Assembly: GCF_042683045.1 (NCBI RefSeq)
Contig: NZ_JBHUIT010000003.1
Span: forward strand, 1 to 64,000
From: Luteolibacter algae
Lineage (GTDB): Bacteria; Verrucomicrobiota; Verrucomicrobiia; Verrucomicrobiales; Akkermansiaceae
Direction of reading: 5' to 3'
Length of the DNA stretch: 64,000 bases
In this document: positions 9,119 to 16,580 of the stretch, piece by piece
Position numbering within the stretch: the first letter of the stretch is position 1
Layout of the letters: the number at the start of each line of letters is the position of its first letter
Program-made: the position numbers and the translations under genes
Notes under the pieces: model-generated
Databases searched by the model: none
The model's input: the letters and a program-made list of their open reading frames with translations, nothing else
Told to the model about the DNA's origin: nothing

Positions 9119-9937
9119 TCAGACCTCTGCAATCTCCAGATGCGGTGGCCGCCCCTCGATGGGGATCCGGCAGTTCGCGAGAAAATACTCCTTCATCGCG
9201 GCCCGCACCTTCACGTGCAGCTTGCCATCCACCATTCCGTAATCCCGGATAATCGTCTCCCGCTGCTCCTCGTCCAGCACAGCATTCGGGCGTAGTTCCA
9301 CCACTTCCACCCGCTCCCATTCCTCATCCGCAAGCGGAGGTGAAAACGCTTTCCCCGGCCATTCCGCGGACTCCATGCGGCTGAGCGCAAAATCCCGAAA
9401 GGCCTCCCGCTCAAAGCACCATGCCCGCACATGCCAGCGGGCCCCATCGTGCCCGAGAGCATGCGGCGCGATCTCTCTCTGCGTTCCACGACTACTATTG
9501 ACCGACCAATATTTCACCCGCAGGCGGGATCCACTCTCCAATGCAAGGAATACCCTCCGCTCGACGGAACTCCCCGCGGATCGGATCAATGGTTTTACCA
9601 AATCCACCCGCGCATCCATCCGGAGCTCTGCCGCCATCTGGGGCACTGGAACTCCCACACCCAGAAAAAGCCTCACGGCCTCATCAATCCTGGGCTCATG
9701 CATCACACAAACCATCGCCTCTCCAGCCTCATAACGCTTGGCACGCATATTATATGAAAGAGCCGATGGGTTCATCTCCTGATACGCCTGCAAATCAGCC
9801 GATGCCTGGGCGGCGGATATACCAAAAACCTCTCTAACATCGGCACGATTCACTATACCTTTCCACCACGCCAGCCGCTCGATAAATAGTAATCTCTCGC
9901 GTCCTGCCCACTGATCCCTATTGCTCGTATTACCCAT
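9119..9937 (-). CDS. WYL-domain transcriptional regulator next to cas3
   Basis: A 272-residue regulator. The N-terminus (about 10-75) is a winged helix-turn-helix (VREVFGISAAQASADLQAY). The middle (about 120-190) is a WYL-type ligand-binding domain (LRVKYWSVNSSRGTQREIAP and ARWHVRAWCFEREAFRDFAL), and the C-terminal part is WCX-like. WYL proteins often control CRISPR-Cas, CBASS and BREX loci as repressors that respond to nucleic-acid or nucleotide ligands. This one is divergent from cas3 with a 0.5-kb gap full of palindromes. ATG 9937 is preferred to TTG 9943. The literal W-Y-L tripeptide is degenerate here. Repression of its own promoter and of the cas operon is an inference from position and the operator-like repeats. 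Confidence 0.8.
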   Translation of the reverse strand: MGNTSNRDQWAGRERLLFIERLAWWKGIVNRADVREVFGISAAQASADLQAYQEMNPSALSYNMRAKRYEAGEAMVCVMHEPRIDEAVRLFLGVGVPVPQMAAELRMDARVDLVKPLIRSAGSSVERRVFLALESGSRLRVKYWSVNSSRGTQREIAPHALGHDGARWHVRAWCFEREAFRDFALSRMESAEWPGKAFSPPLADEEWERVEVVELRPNAVLDEEQRETIIRDYGMVDGKLHVKVRAAMKEYFLANCRIPIEGRPPHLEIAEV

Positions 9938-9962
9938 GTTCAAATATACATCGTTTTTATAA

Positions 9963-9992
9963 AGTATAGCGTTTTTATTGACGGACTAACAA
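9963..9992 (-). promoter_or_regulatory. Candidate promoter of the WYL regulator gene
   Basis: On the minus strand, TTGTTA (complement of 9987-9992) is followed after 18 bp by TATACT (complement of 9963-9968), about 25 bp ahead of the ATG at 9937. A 10-bp direct repeat, TCGTTTTTAT at 9951-9960 and GCGTTTTTAT at 9969-9978 on the plus strand, brackets the -10 box. An inverted copy, AAAAACGA, lies at 10019-10026. The arrangement suggests autoregulation; it is not proven. Confidence 0.5.
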
Positions 9993-10008
9993 ATTTCTGC
10001 AAATTTGT
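9989..10008. promoter_or_regulatory. Perfect palindrome ACAAATTT-CTGC-AAATTTGT, candidate operator
   Basis: Two 8-bp arms are exact inverted copies around 4 bp and overlap the candidate -35 box of the WYL gene. Size and position fit a dimeric repressor site. The WYL protein is the obvious candidate ligand, by inference only. Confidence 0.5.
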
Positions 10009-10026
10009 GTTCGTAAACAAAAACGA

Positions 10027-10246
10027 CCCACTCGATTTTTACTACATTACTCATAACTACCTGACCAGCATAAAGTTAAGTTCCGTTTACTATTCTCACT
10101 CACCCTCGATACCGCCCCAAAACCGAAGCTTTTCCTGCACAAATTTTCCGACTCCCACTTAGAAAACCCTTCGGTGCCCTCCCCCCTCCCTCTCTTCATC
10201 CGAAAAATCATTCTCCCCAAGAATAGCCCCCAAAGGTAAAAAATTT
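10027..10246. other. Pyrimidine-rich part of the WYL-cas3 intergenic region
   Basis: There is no credible gene here. The plus strand is strikingly C/T-rich (for example around 10180-10200), and no reading frame of note is present. The 5' end of the cas transcript may lie within or just after this stretch. Confidence 0.4.
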
Positions 10247-10322
10247 CCCGTGTCGTGGAAGCTCCTTAGCTGAACAAACGTCCGTTTGTTGCCAGGTGCT
10301 CATTGCACAACCACGGCACGGG
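10247..10322. repeat. Imperfect 12-bp inverted repeat enclosing a palindrome
   Basis: CCCGTGTCGTGG at 10247-10258 pairs with CCACGGCACGGG at 10311-10322 with one mismatch. Inside lies a perfect palindrome AACAAACG-TC-CGTTTGTT at 10273-10290. It could form a long stem in RNA, a cruciform, or act as an operator array. It lies about 135 bp before cas3. Confidence 0.6.
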
Positions 10323-10338
10323 AATCCTTCCCACAAAC
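10261..10338 (+). ncRNA. Candidate crRNA-like element: two degenerate repeat-like hairpins before cas3
   Basis: Half-element 1 starts with GCTCCTT, identical to repeat bases 4-10. It forms a small hairpin AGCT-CCTT-AGCT (10260-10271) and is followed by the handle-like GAACAAAC ending at 10279. Half-element 2 contains CACGGGA, identical to repeat bases 11-17. It forms a hairpin GGGAA-TCC-TTCCC (10320-10332) and ends in ACAAAC at 10338. The two AAAC ends are 59 nt apart, against 65 in the array, leaving a spacer-like core from about 10280. Known CreA/CreR RNAs have this form. The match is weak and a competing long inverted repeat uses the same bases, so this is a hypothesis. Confidence 0.25.
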
Positions 10339-10360
10339 CGAAAAACTTATTATCTAGTCA

Positions 10361-10414
10361 ATTCCATCGATATAGGAACCAAGCCAAATCGTTGCTTTTG
10401 GTATCGACTGGAAT
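10361..10414 (+). promoter_or_regulatory. Imperfect inverted repeat in the cas3 upstream region
   Basis: ATTCCATCGATA at 10361-10372 is the inverted copy of TATCGACTGGAAT at 10402-10414 apart from one extra base. Partly complementary flanks (ACCAA, TTTGGT) extend the stem. It ends 42 bp before the cas3 ATG. A TATTAT box at 10348-10353 just upstream is a possible -10 element, but no good -35 was found. Confidence 0.4.
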
Positions 10415-10456
10415 CCAGAATAACCAATCATACTTTTTCCTGTTAGAAGCTCCCCC

Positions 10457-12826
10457 ATGAATTTCTACGCACATACAAAATCTCTCGCGGATGGCAGCCC
10501 CGCTCAAAAAGAGTTGTGGGAACCACTGTTCACTCCATTCGGCAATGATATAAATCAGTGCCAGCGTGAACTGTGTGAGCACTGTAGAAAACTCACCCCT
10601 GGGCACGGCCATCTGAATAAAGTTGCCTACTGGACTGCAAAATTTGCCGCCGAAATGTTCCCCGCAGATTCACCCGAATCAGCCTCCGCCCATCAATGGG
10701 GTTACCTCACCGGCCTTTGGCATGACTTGGGGAAGTTTGCTCCTAAGTGGCAAGCCTACCTGTATTCGAAGTCTGACCCTCACATCGCAGAGATGACAGG
10801 AAATGTCCCCCACTCCACAGCCGGAGCACAGTATAGTCACGCCAACCTTCCCAACTTCGGCACTCTCCTTTCTTACCTCATCGCCGGCCATCATGCCGGG
10901 CTCGCCAACGGAATCGACAGCTCCGAAAGCAATCTTTCGAATCGGCTTACCAAACGAGCCTCAGAACAAACTCCCGAGTTTATCCCACACGTCCCCACCA
11001 AAATTCTTCACTTCACGGAATCACTCCCACCCCTTGCTTTCACCCTCAAATCCGGAACCTCACTCGGGTTCTTCCTCCGCATTTTATTCTCCGCCCTCGT
11101 CGATGCCGACTTTCTCGCCACCGAGTCCTACATGAGTCCCTCGATAAAGAACCTCCGTCCTCAACTCAAACCCTCCATTTCCGATCTCGAAACCGCTTTC
11201 AACATCTACCTCGCCCAACTCTCATCCTCCGCACTGGCCACAGACGTCAATCGCTTACGTGCCGAAATACTCCACCACTGCCAGCAAGCAGCAGAAGACC
11301 ACCCCGGCCTCTTCTCCCTCACCGTCCCTACAGGCGGCGGCAAAACTCTCTCATCTCTTGCCTTCGCACTCAAACACGCCCGCATCCACAACCTCCGCCG
11401 CGTCATCTACGTCATCCCCTACACCTCCATAATCGAACAAAACGCATCCGTCTTCCGCATGGCCCTCGCCGCATTGGGACCGGACGTCGTGCTAGAACAC
11501 CACTCCAATCTCGACCCGGACTCCGAAGACGAAACCACCACCAACCGCCTCGCCTCTGAAAACTGGGACGCTCGCCTCATTGTCACAACCAACGTTCAAT
11601 TCTTCGAATCACTCCACGCTAACCGCACCTCCCGCTGCCGAAAACTCCACCGTATCGCCCGTTCCGTTATCATCCTCGACGAAGCCCAGTCCCTCCCGGT
11701 CGAATTCCTCGCCCCCTGCCTCCGCTCACTCGAAGAACTTCACGCCCACTACCAGTCCACCATTGTCCTTTGCACCGCCACTCAGCCCGCCATCCATCGC
11801 CGTCCTGACTTTCCCATCGGTCTCGATTCCCCTCGCGAAATCATCCCCGACCCCTCTAATCTCTACGACAAACTCCGCCGCGTCCATACCAGTCGCCTAC
11901 CCGGTCGAACCGACAACCCCACCCTCATCCACCACATTCTCCAGCACCCGCAATCCCTAACCATCGTCAACACCCGTCGCCACGCCCGAGAACTCTTCGA
12001 CCTTCTTCCCAACGACGGCACCCGATTCCACCTCTCCGCCCTGATGTGCGCCAACCACCGCAGCGAGGTGCTCGAAATCATCAAAAAGCGACTCCACGAA
12101 AATCTCCCTACACGCCTCATCTCCACCCAGCTCATCGAAGCCGGGGTCGATATCGACTTTCCCGTCGTCTTCCGCTCACTTGCTGGACTCGACTCCATCG
12201 CCCAAGCCGCCGGACGCTGCGACCGCGAAGGACACCTCACCGCAGCAAACGGGAAACCCAGCGGTAAACTCTTTCTCTTCGAAAGCGCCGAACACAGATC
12301 CCCTGCCTTCATCATCTCAGCCACCAATGCAACCATCCAGGTTCTCGCCTCGAACCCAGCCGACATACTCGCCCTCAACAATATCCAAGATTACTTCCAA
12401 CGCCACTACTGGGACCAGCGCGATATTACTGATCAAAAGCACATTCTAGAAAACTATCCCAGAAACCTCCGCGAACCCAGCGACCTCTTCTGCTTCAAAT
12501 TCAAAACCTGCGCCCGTGACTTTAGACTCATCGACGATTACTCCGAACCCATCCTCATCCCCTACGGCGAAAAAGGACGTGCCATCTGCGATCAACTCCG
12601 CCAAACCTTCGACCCCACCGAAATCCGTCGTCTCGCCCGCAAACTCCAGCGCTACACCGTGGCCATCCCACCCCAGCAACACGCCGAACTCCTCCGCACC
12701 GGCATCCTCATCCCACTCCACGATGACAGTTTTCATCTCCTCAACAGCACGCCCCACTACGACGAACAATTCGGCTTACACCCAAAGCCCGAGCTCGAAC
12801 TAACACCCGAAAACTCTATCCTCTAA
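10457..12826 (+). CDS. cas3: Type I-C CRISPR-associated nuclease/helicase Cas3
   Basis: A 789-residue protein with fused HD nuclease and SF2 helicase. It is recruited by the crRNA-bound surveillance complex to unwind and degrade target DNA in the 3'-5' direction. The HD motif is WHDLGKFAPKWQAYL (H89, D90), followed by GHHAGLANG. Helicase motif I is VPTGGGKTLSSL near 290-300. Motif II is DEAQ at about 408, where the last residue varies between DEAH and DEAQ in Cas3. Motif III is LCTATQPA and motif VI is QAAGRCDREG near 583. Length is normal for I-C Cas3. It is first in the cas operon, 5 bp before cas5c. Coding is strongly C-rich at third positions, unlike cas4 and cas1. Confidence 0.97.
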   Translation: MNFYAHTKSLADGSPAQKELWEPLFTPFGNDINQCQRELCEHCRKLTPGHGHLNKVAYWTAKFAAEMFPADSPESASAHQWGYLTGLWHDLGKFAPKWQAYLYSKSDPHIAEMTGNVPHSTAGAQYSHANLPNFGTLLSYLIAGHHAGLANGIDSSESNLSNRLTKRASEQTPEFIPHVPTKILHFTESLPPLAFTLKSGTSLGFFLRILFSALVDADFLATESYMSPSIKNLRPQLKPSISDLETAFNIYLAQLSSSALATDVNRLRAEILHHCQQAAEDHPGLFSLTVPTGGGKTLSSLAFALKHARIHNLRRVIYVIPYTSIIEQNASVFRMALAALGPDVVLEHHSNLDPDSEDETTTNRLASENWDARLIVTTNVQFFESLHANRTSRCRKLHRIARSVIILDEAQSLPVEFLAPCLRSLEELHAHYQSTIVLCTATQPAIHRRPDFPIGLDSPREIIPDPSNLYDKLRRVHTSRLPGRTDNPTLIHHILQHPQSLTIVNTRRHARELFDLLPNDGTRFHLSALMCANHRSEVLEIIKKRLHENLPTRLISTQLIEAGVDIDFPVVFRSLAGLDSIAQAAGRCDREGHLTAANGKPSGKLFLFESAEHRSPAFIISATNATIQVLASNPADILALNNIQDYFQRHYWDQRDITDQKHILENYPRNLREPSDLFCFKFKTCARDFRLIDDYSEPILIPYGEKGRAICDQLRQTFDPTEIRRLARKLQRYTVAIPPQQHAELLRTGILIPLHDDSFHLLNSTPHYDEQFGLHPKPELELTPENSIL

Positions 12827-12831
12827 ACAAC

Positions 12832-13545
12832 ATGCCAGCATCCATCCAACTCCACGTCTGGGGCGACTTCGCCTGTTTCACCCGCCCAGAGATGAAAGCC
12901 GAACGCGTCTCCTACGACATCATCACGCCCTCTGCCGCCAGAGGAATTTTCGAAGCCATCTACTGGAAACCCCAGATCACATGGACCATCGAAAAAATCA
13001 ACCTTCTCAAACCCATTCGCTTCACCAGTATCCGCCGTAACGAAGTTGGAAAAAAAGCACCATCTCCCGACAAGAAGGTCATAACGGGCGAAAAACAACC
13101 CTCGCCCATCCTTATCGAAGACGAACGCCAGCAACGCGCCTCCCTCGTCCTCCGCGATGTTGCTTACCTCATCGAGGCCAGCGTCCGCATCCACGATACC
13201 CGCATGGAACGCGGCGGCCCCAAAGTCCCCACCAACCATATCGCCGGCAAACACCTAGACATATTCAAACGCCGTGCACGCAAAGGCCAATACTTCCACC
13301 ACCCCTACCTCGGCACCCGCGAGTTCCCCGCTTCTTTCGCCCTCATCGAGGATCCATCGGACACCCCGGCTTCCCAGCTCTCCCCAGCCGAACAAAACCG
13401 CGACTTCGGCTTCATGCTTCACGACATCGAATTCGACCAAGACCCCAAGTCCAAAAAAGTCAGATCCACCACACCGCGCTTCTTCCGCGCCGAAATGACC
13501 AACGGGGCAGTCATCGTCCCTCCCTTTCGAAACTCCATCGCCTAA
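12832..13545 (+). CDS. cas5c: Type I-C pre-crRNA endoribonuclease Cas5c (Cas5d)
   Basis: A RAMP-fold protein that in type I-C replaces Cas6. It cuts the repeat below its hairpin and stays bound to the 5' handle of the crRNA. The 237-residue protein has the I-C Cas5 N-terminus: VWGDFACFTRPEMKAERVSY, then TPSAARGIFEAIYWKPQ. No cas6 gene is present, which fits this role. The tyrosine/lysine/histidine catalytic set known from characterised Cas5d proteins cannot be placed with certainty by eye. The gene lies 5 bp after cas3 and 5 bp before cas8c, so the three form one operon. Confidence 0.95.
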   Translation: MPASIQLHVWGDFACFTRPEMKAERVSYDIITPSAARGIFEAIYWKPQITWTIEKINLLKPIRFTSIRRNEVGKKAPSPDKKVITGEKQPSPILIEDERQQRASLVLRDVAYLIEASVRIHDTRMERGGPKVPTNHIAGKHLDIFKRRARKGQYFHHPYLGTREFPASFALIEDPSDTPASQLSPAEQNRDFGFMLHDIEFDQDPKSKKVRSTTPRFFRAEMTNGAVIVPPFRNSIA

Positions 13546-13550
13546 TCACT

Positions 13551-15461
13551 ATGATCCTCCAAAAACTCAATCAATTCTACGAACGCATTCAAGGCGAGGA
13601 CGGCAACCCTTACGGAGTCCCCACGCCCGGCTACTCCGTTCAGAACATCACCTTCCGCATCGTCCTCAACCCCGACGGTTCCCTCGTTGAAATCCAAGAC
13701 ACCCGTAAAACACTCACACAAACCACCAAAACTGGAAAAATAAAGACTAAACAAGTCCCACGCCAAACCCTCGTGCCCGGCGACAGTAAACCTCCAGGCC
13801 AAGGCATCAATCCCTGCACATTCTGGGACAACACCGCCTACCTACTCGGCTACAAAAAGCCCGATAAAAACTCCGCCAAAGCCGAAAAAGAAGCAGCCCG
13901 CGCCCTCGAAACCCTCGCCGCCACCAAAGAACACTACATCGCCCTCAGCGACGCGGCGGGCAGTGATCAGCCTGCCCTCGCCGCCATACGCTCGTTTTAC
14001 GAGAACCACTGGAACGCCGAAATGGCAGTCGACCACGCCGAAAAACTCGACGACTTCGCAGCCACAGGATTCGGCGTCTTCCGCGTTCTCCCCTCCCAAA
14101 AAGACGTCCACGAACAAGACGCCATTAAAGCATGGTGGGCCACACGCCAACATGGGAACACACCCACGGATGACCTGGGATTCTGTCTCGTCACCGGCCA
14201 AGAACTCCCCATCGCCCGCATTCACGAACCCGCTATCAAGGGCGTTAACGGCGCAGCCCCCGGCGGTGCCAAATTAGCCTCCTTCGAGAAACACAGCTTC
14301 CGCTCATACGCCAAAGACCAGTCCTTCAACTCCCCCGTCTCTGAGCAAGCCGTCTTCGCCTACTGCAACGCTCTCAACGCCCTTCTTTCCGGCCCTCAAT
14401 CCCACCGCCACCTCGTCACTATCGGCGATGTCACCACCATCTTCTGGACCGAGAAAAAATCCACCACAGAAAGCCTCTTCGCCCACCTGCTAGGCGGAAA
14501 TATAGAGGCGGAACCCGCATCCACCAACACCGAGGACCAAATCAGACATAACCAACTCCAGGTCTTCCTCGATATTCTACGTAAAGGCGGCGGAGCCAGC
14601 GTCACCGATCTCGACGACAAACCCGATACCAAATTCTATATCCTCGGCCTCTCCGGCAACGTCACCCGCCTCGTCGTCCGCTTCTGGCACGTCAACACAA
14701 TTGACGACATGATCGACCGCCTCCGCGACCACTATCAAAACCTCGCCCTCACTCGAAAAAAAGATTCGCACCCCTATCGGGAGCCAGAGTTTCCCAGCGC
14801 ACAGCGCTTGCTAGAGCAAACAGCCCGTGATCGCAAAGCTATCTCCCCCCTGCTCGGTGGCCAGCTCATGCAGGCCATCCTCAATGGCTCACCCTACCCC
14901 ATGACCCTCCTGCAAGGCGTCCTCAACCGCCTAAAAATTGTCGAAAAAGACCCACAGGGAAAAACACTAGAAAACGTCACCTATCTCAAAGCTGCCATTC
15001 TCAAAGCCGTCCTCATCCGCAACTTCAACCAAACCATCGATATGAGCCTAAACACAGAAAGAACAGAACCTGCCTACCTCCTCGGACGTCTCTTCGCCGC
15101 CCTTGAGAAAACCCAGCAAGATGCTCTCGGCCAAGTCAACGCCGGCATCAGAGAACGCTTCTACAGCAGTGCCTCCGCCACCCCCGGCAGCGTCTTCCCG
15201 CGCATCATGAGAACCTATACCCACCATCTCGCCAAAATGGGCAGCGGAGCATTGGCTGAGAGGATTGGTTCCGAAAAGGCCACAAAAGCCAAAATCGGAA
15301 GAGAAATACTCATCCAAGAGATCCACACTCCCCTCGAAGGCTACCCGACCCACCTCAACCTCGAGGAGCAGGGACTCTTCGCCATCGGTTACTACCACCA
15401 ACGCCAAGACTTCTTCACCAAGAAAACATCCGACTCCCCAGAGTCACAAAACCCCCAATAA
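13551..15461 (+). CDS. cas8c: Type I-C large subunit Cas8c (Csd1)
   Basis: Large subunit of the I-C surveillance complex; it recognises the PAM and recruits Cas3. The 636-residue protein begins MILQKLNQFYERIQ, a Csd1-type start, and keeps Csd1 features such as FWTEKKSTTESL in mid-protein and SGNVTRLVVRFWHVN near residue 370. Length is normal to slightly long. The position between cas5c and cas7c is canonical for I-C. The C-terminal third is helical and probably also supplies the small subunit Cas11c through an internal start (see separate entry). Confidence 0.95.
   Translation: MILQKLNQFYERIQGEDGNPYGVPTPGYSVQNITFRIVLNPDGSLVEIQDTRKTLTQTTKTGKIKTKQVPRQTLVPGDSKPPGQGINPCTFWDNTAYLLGYKKPDKNSAKAEKEAARALETLAATKEHYIALSDAAGSDQPALAAIRSFYENHWNAEMAVDHAEKLDDFAATGFGVFRVLPSQKDVHEQDAIKAWWATRQHGNTPTDDLGFCLVTGQELPIARIHEPAIKGVNGAAPGGAKLASFEKHSFRSYAKDQSFNSPVSEQAVFAYCNALNALLSGPQSHRHLVTIGDVTTIFWTEKKSTTESLFAHLLGGNIEAEPASTNTEDQIRHNQLQVFLDILRKGGGASVTDLDDKPDTKFYILGLSGNVTRLVVRFWHVNTIDDMIDRLRDHYQNLALTRKKDSHPYREPEFPSAQRLLEQTARDRKAISPLLGGQLMQAILNGSPYPMTLLQGVLNRLKIVEKDPQGKTLENVTYLKAAILKAVLIRNFNQTIDMSLNTERTEPAYLLGRLFAALEKTQQDALGQVNAGIRERFYSSASATPGSVFPRIMRTYTHHLAKMGSGALAERIGSEKATKAKIGREILIQEIHTPLEGYPTHLNLEEQGLFAIGYYHQRQDFFTKKTSDSPESQNPQ
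15042..15461 (+). CDS. Putative internally translated small subunit Cas11c
   Basis: In characterised type I-C systems the small subunit is made from an in-frame internal start near the 3' end of cas8c. Here an in-frame ATG at codon 498 of cas8c begins MSLNTERTEPAYLLGRLFAA and would give 139 mostly helical residues, close to the known size. A clear ribosome-binding site is not visible in front of it, so the exact start is uncertain. Other in-frame ATGs exist further upstream. Confidence 0.45.
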   Translation: MSLNTERTEPAYLLGRLFAALEKTQQDALGQVNAGIRERFYSSASATPGSVFPRIMRTYTHHLAKMGSGALAERIGSEKATKAKIGREILIQEIHTPLEGYPTHLNLEEQGLFAIGYYHQRQDFFTKKTSDSPESQNPQ

Positions 15462-15490
15462 CGATCAACAGCTAACCAATAATTAATACT

Positions 15491-16363
15491 ATGAACAACC
15501 GATACGACTTCCTCTACCTCTTCGACTGCATTGACGCCAACCCAAACGGCGACCCCGACGCAGGCAACCTCCCCCGCCTAGACCCAGAGACAGGCCAAGG
15601 CCTCGCCACCGATGTCATGCTCAAACGCAAAATCCGAAACTTCGTTCAAACCACCAAAACTGATTCTAATCAACACATCTTCGTCCAAGAGAAGCGACCT
15701 CTGAATCCACTGATTGCTGAGGCCTGCTCCGAGTCCGGACTCGAATCTTATAAAAAATCAGACGGGTCTTGGGATAAAGACAAAGCCAAGAAGCGACCTC
15801 AAACAGAAATCAAAACCATCCAGCAATGGATGTGCAGCCGATATTTCGATATCCGCTCATTTGGTGCTGTATTATCTACCGGACCTAATGGTGGCCAAAT
15901 TAGAGGCCCTGTGCAGATTTCATTTTCACGCTCAATCGACAGGATTGTAACAGCAGAGCATACGATCACACGCCTCACGGATGTAGATAAAGAAGAAGGA
16001 GAAATGGGCCGCAAGTTCACCGTCCCCTACGGCCTCTACAAAGCCCAAGGTTTTGTGAATCCCTTCCTTGCCGACCAAACCGGGTTCTCCGATGACGATC
16101 TCAAACTTCTCTTCACCGCCTTGGAGAACGCCTTCCAGTTCGACCAATCCGCAGCCCGCCCGGCAGGCAGCATGAACCCCCGCGCCCTCATCGTCTTCAA
16201 GCACGACAGCCAGCTCGGAAACGCGCCGAGCCACAAGCTTTTCGAGCTCGTCACGGTGGCGAAAAAGGACGGAGTGGAAGTGCCCCGCGCTTTCTCCGAT
16301 TACGAAGTCAAAATTGACCGCGAAGCCCTGCCGAACGGGGTAGAAATCATCGAGCGCCTGTAA
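15491..16363 (+). CDS. cas7c: Type I-C backbone subunit Cas7c (Csd2)
   Basis: RAMP-fold protein that polymerises along the crRNA spacer and forms the backbone of the complex. The 290-residue sequence begins MNNRYDFLYLFDCIDANPNG followed by DPDAGNLPR, the classical Csd2 start. It has the expected central region (SFGAVLSTGPNGGQIRGPVQ) and C-terminus. It follows cas8c by 29 bp. Base use changes inside the gene: about 15660-16000 is richer in A/T and less C-biased than the two ends. This could reflect recombination with another allele or just chance. Confidence 0.96.
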   Translation: MNNRYDFLYLFDCIDANPNGDPDAGNLPRLDPETGQGLATDVMLKRKIRNFVQTTKTDSNQHIFVQEKRPLNPLIAEACSESGLESYKKSDGSWDKDKAKKRPQTEIKTIQQWMCSRYFDIRSFGAVLSTGPNGGQIRGPVQISFSRSIDRIVTAEHTITRLTDVDKEEGEMGRKFTVPYGLYKAQGFVNPFLADQTGFSDDDLKLLFTALENAFQFDQSAARPAGSMNPRALIVFKHDSQLGNAPSHKLFELVTVAKKDGVEVPRAFSDYEVKIDREALPNGVEIIERL

Positions 16364-16580
16364 TTCCATAATCGAAAGCACCGGCTCTGATTCCCATTCA
16401 CGATACAGCGTTGCCGGATGATCCGGTGACGCTTATCGCGATGAATTAATTGATGGAAAACGGAAAAAAGATCCTCCACGTCATCCGCAGGTCTTTCATG
16501 TAAATGGTTGTCGAAATGCATAGCTTCCCCGGCGAATGATGAAATGATTTTTATGAACTTCGGATCGTCATAACTCTACC
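16364..16580 (+). other. Gap between interference and adaptation cas genes
   Basis: These 217 bp hold no recognisable gene. Features are a small hairpin CCGGA-TGA-TCCGG around 16413-16427 and an A/T-rich stretch before cas4. In compact I-C loci cas7 and cas4 are usually adjacent, so the gap could carry a separate promoter for cas4-cas1-cas2 or be the scar of an insertion. Confidence 0.4.

Noticed and set aside
10247..10322. 12-bp imperfect inverted repeat read as ends of a small transposon
   Set aside because: No target-site duplication and no second copy in the window; a regulatory structure fits the position better.
11863..12381. Long minus-strand frames over cas3 (and similar ones over cas8c)
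   Set aside because: They arise from the strong C-rich third-position bias of the sense genes; the translations are low in complexity (R, S, G-rich).
16364..16580. A small anti-CRISPR or cas6 gene between cas7 and cas4
   Set aside because: No open frame with a plausible start and length; cas6 is not expected because Cas5c processes the RNA in type I-C.
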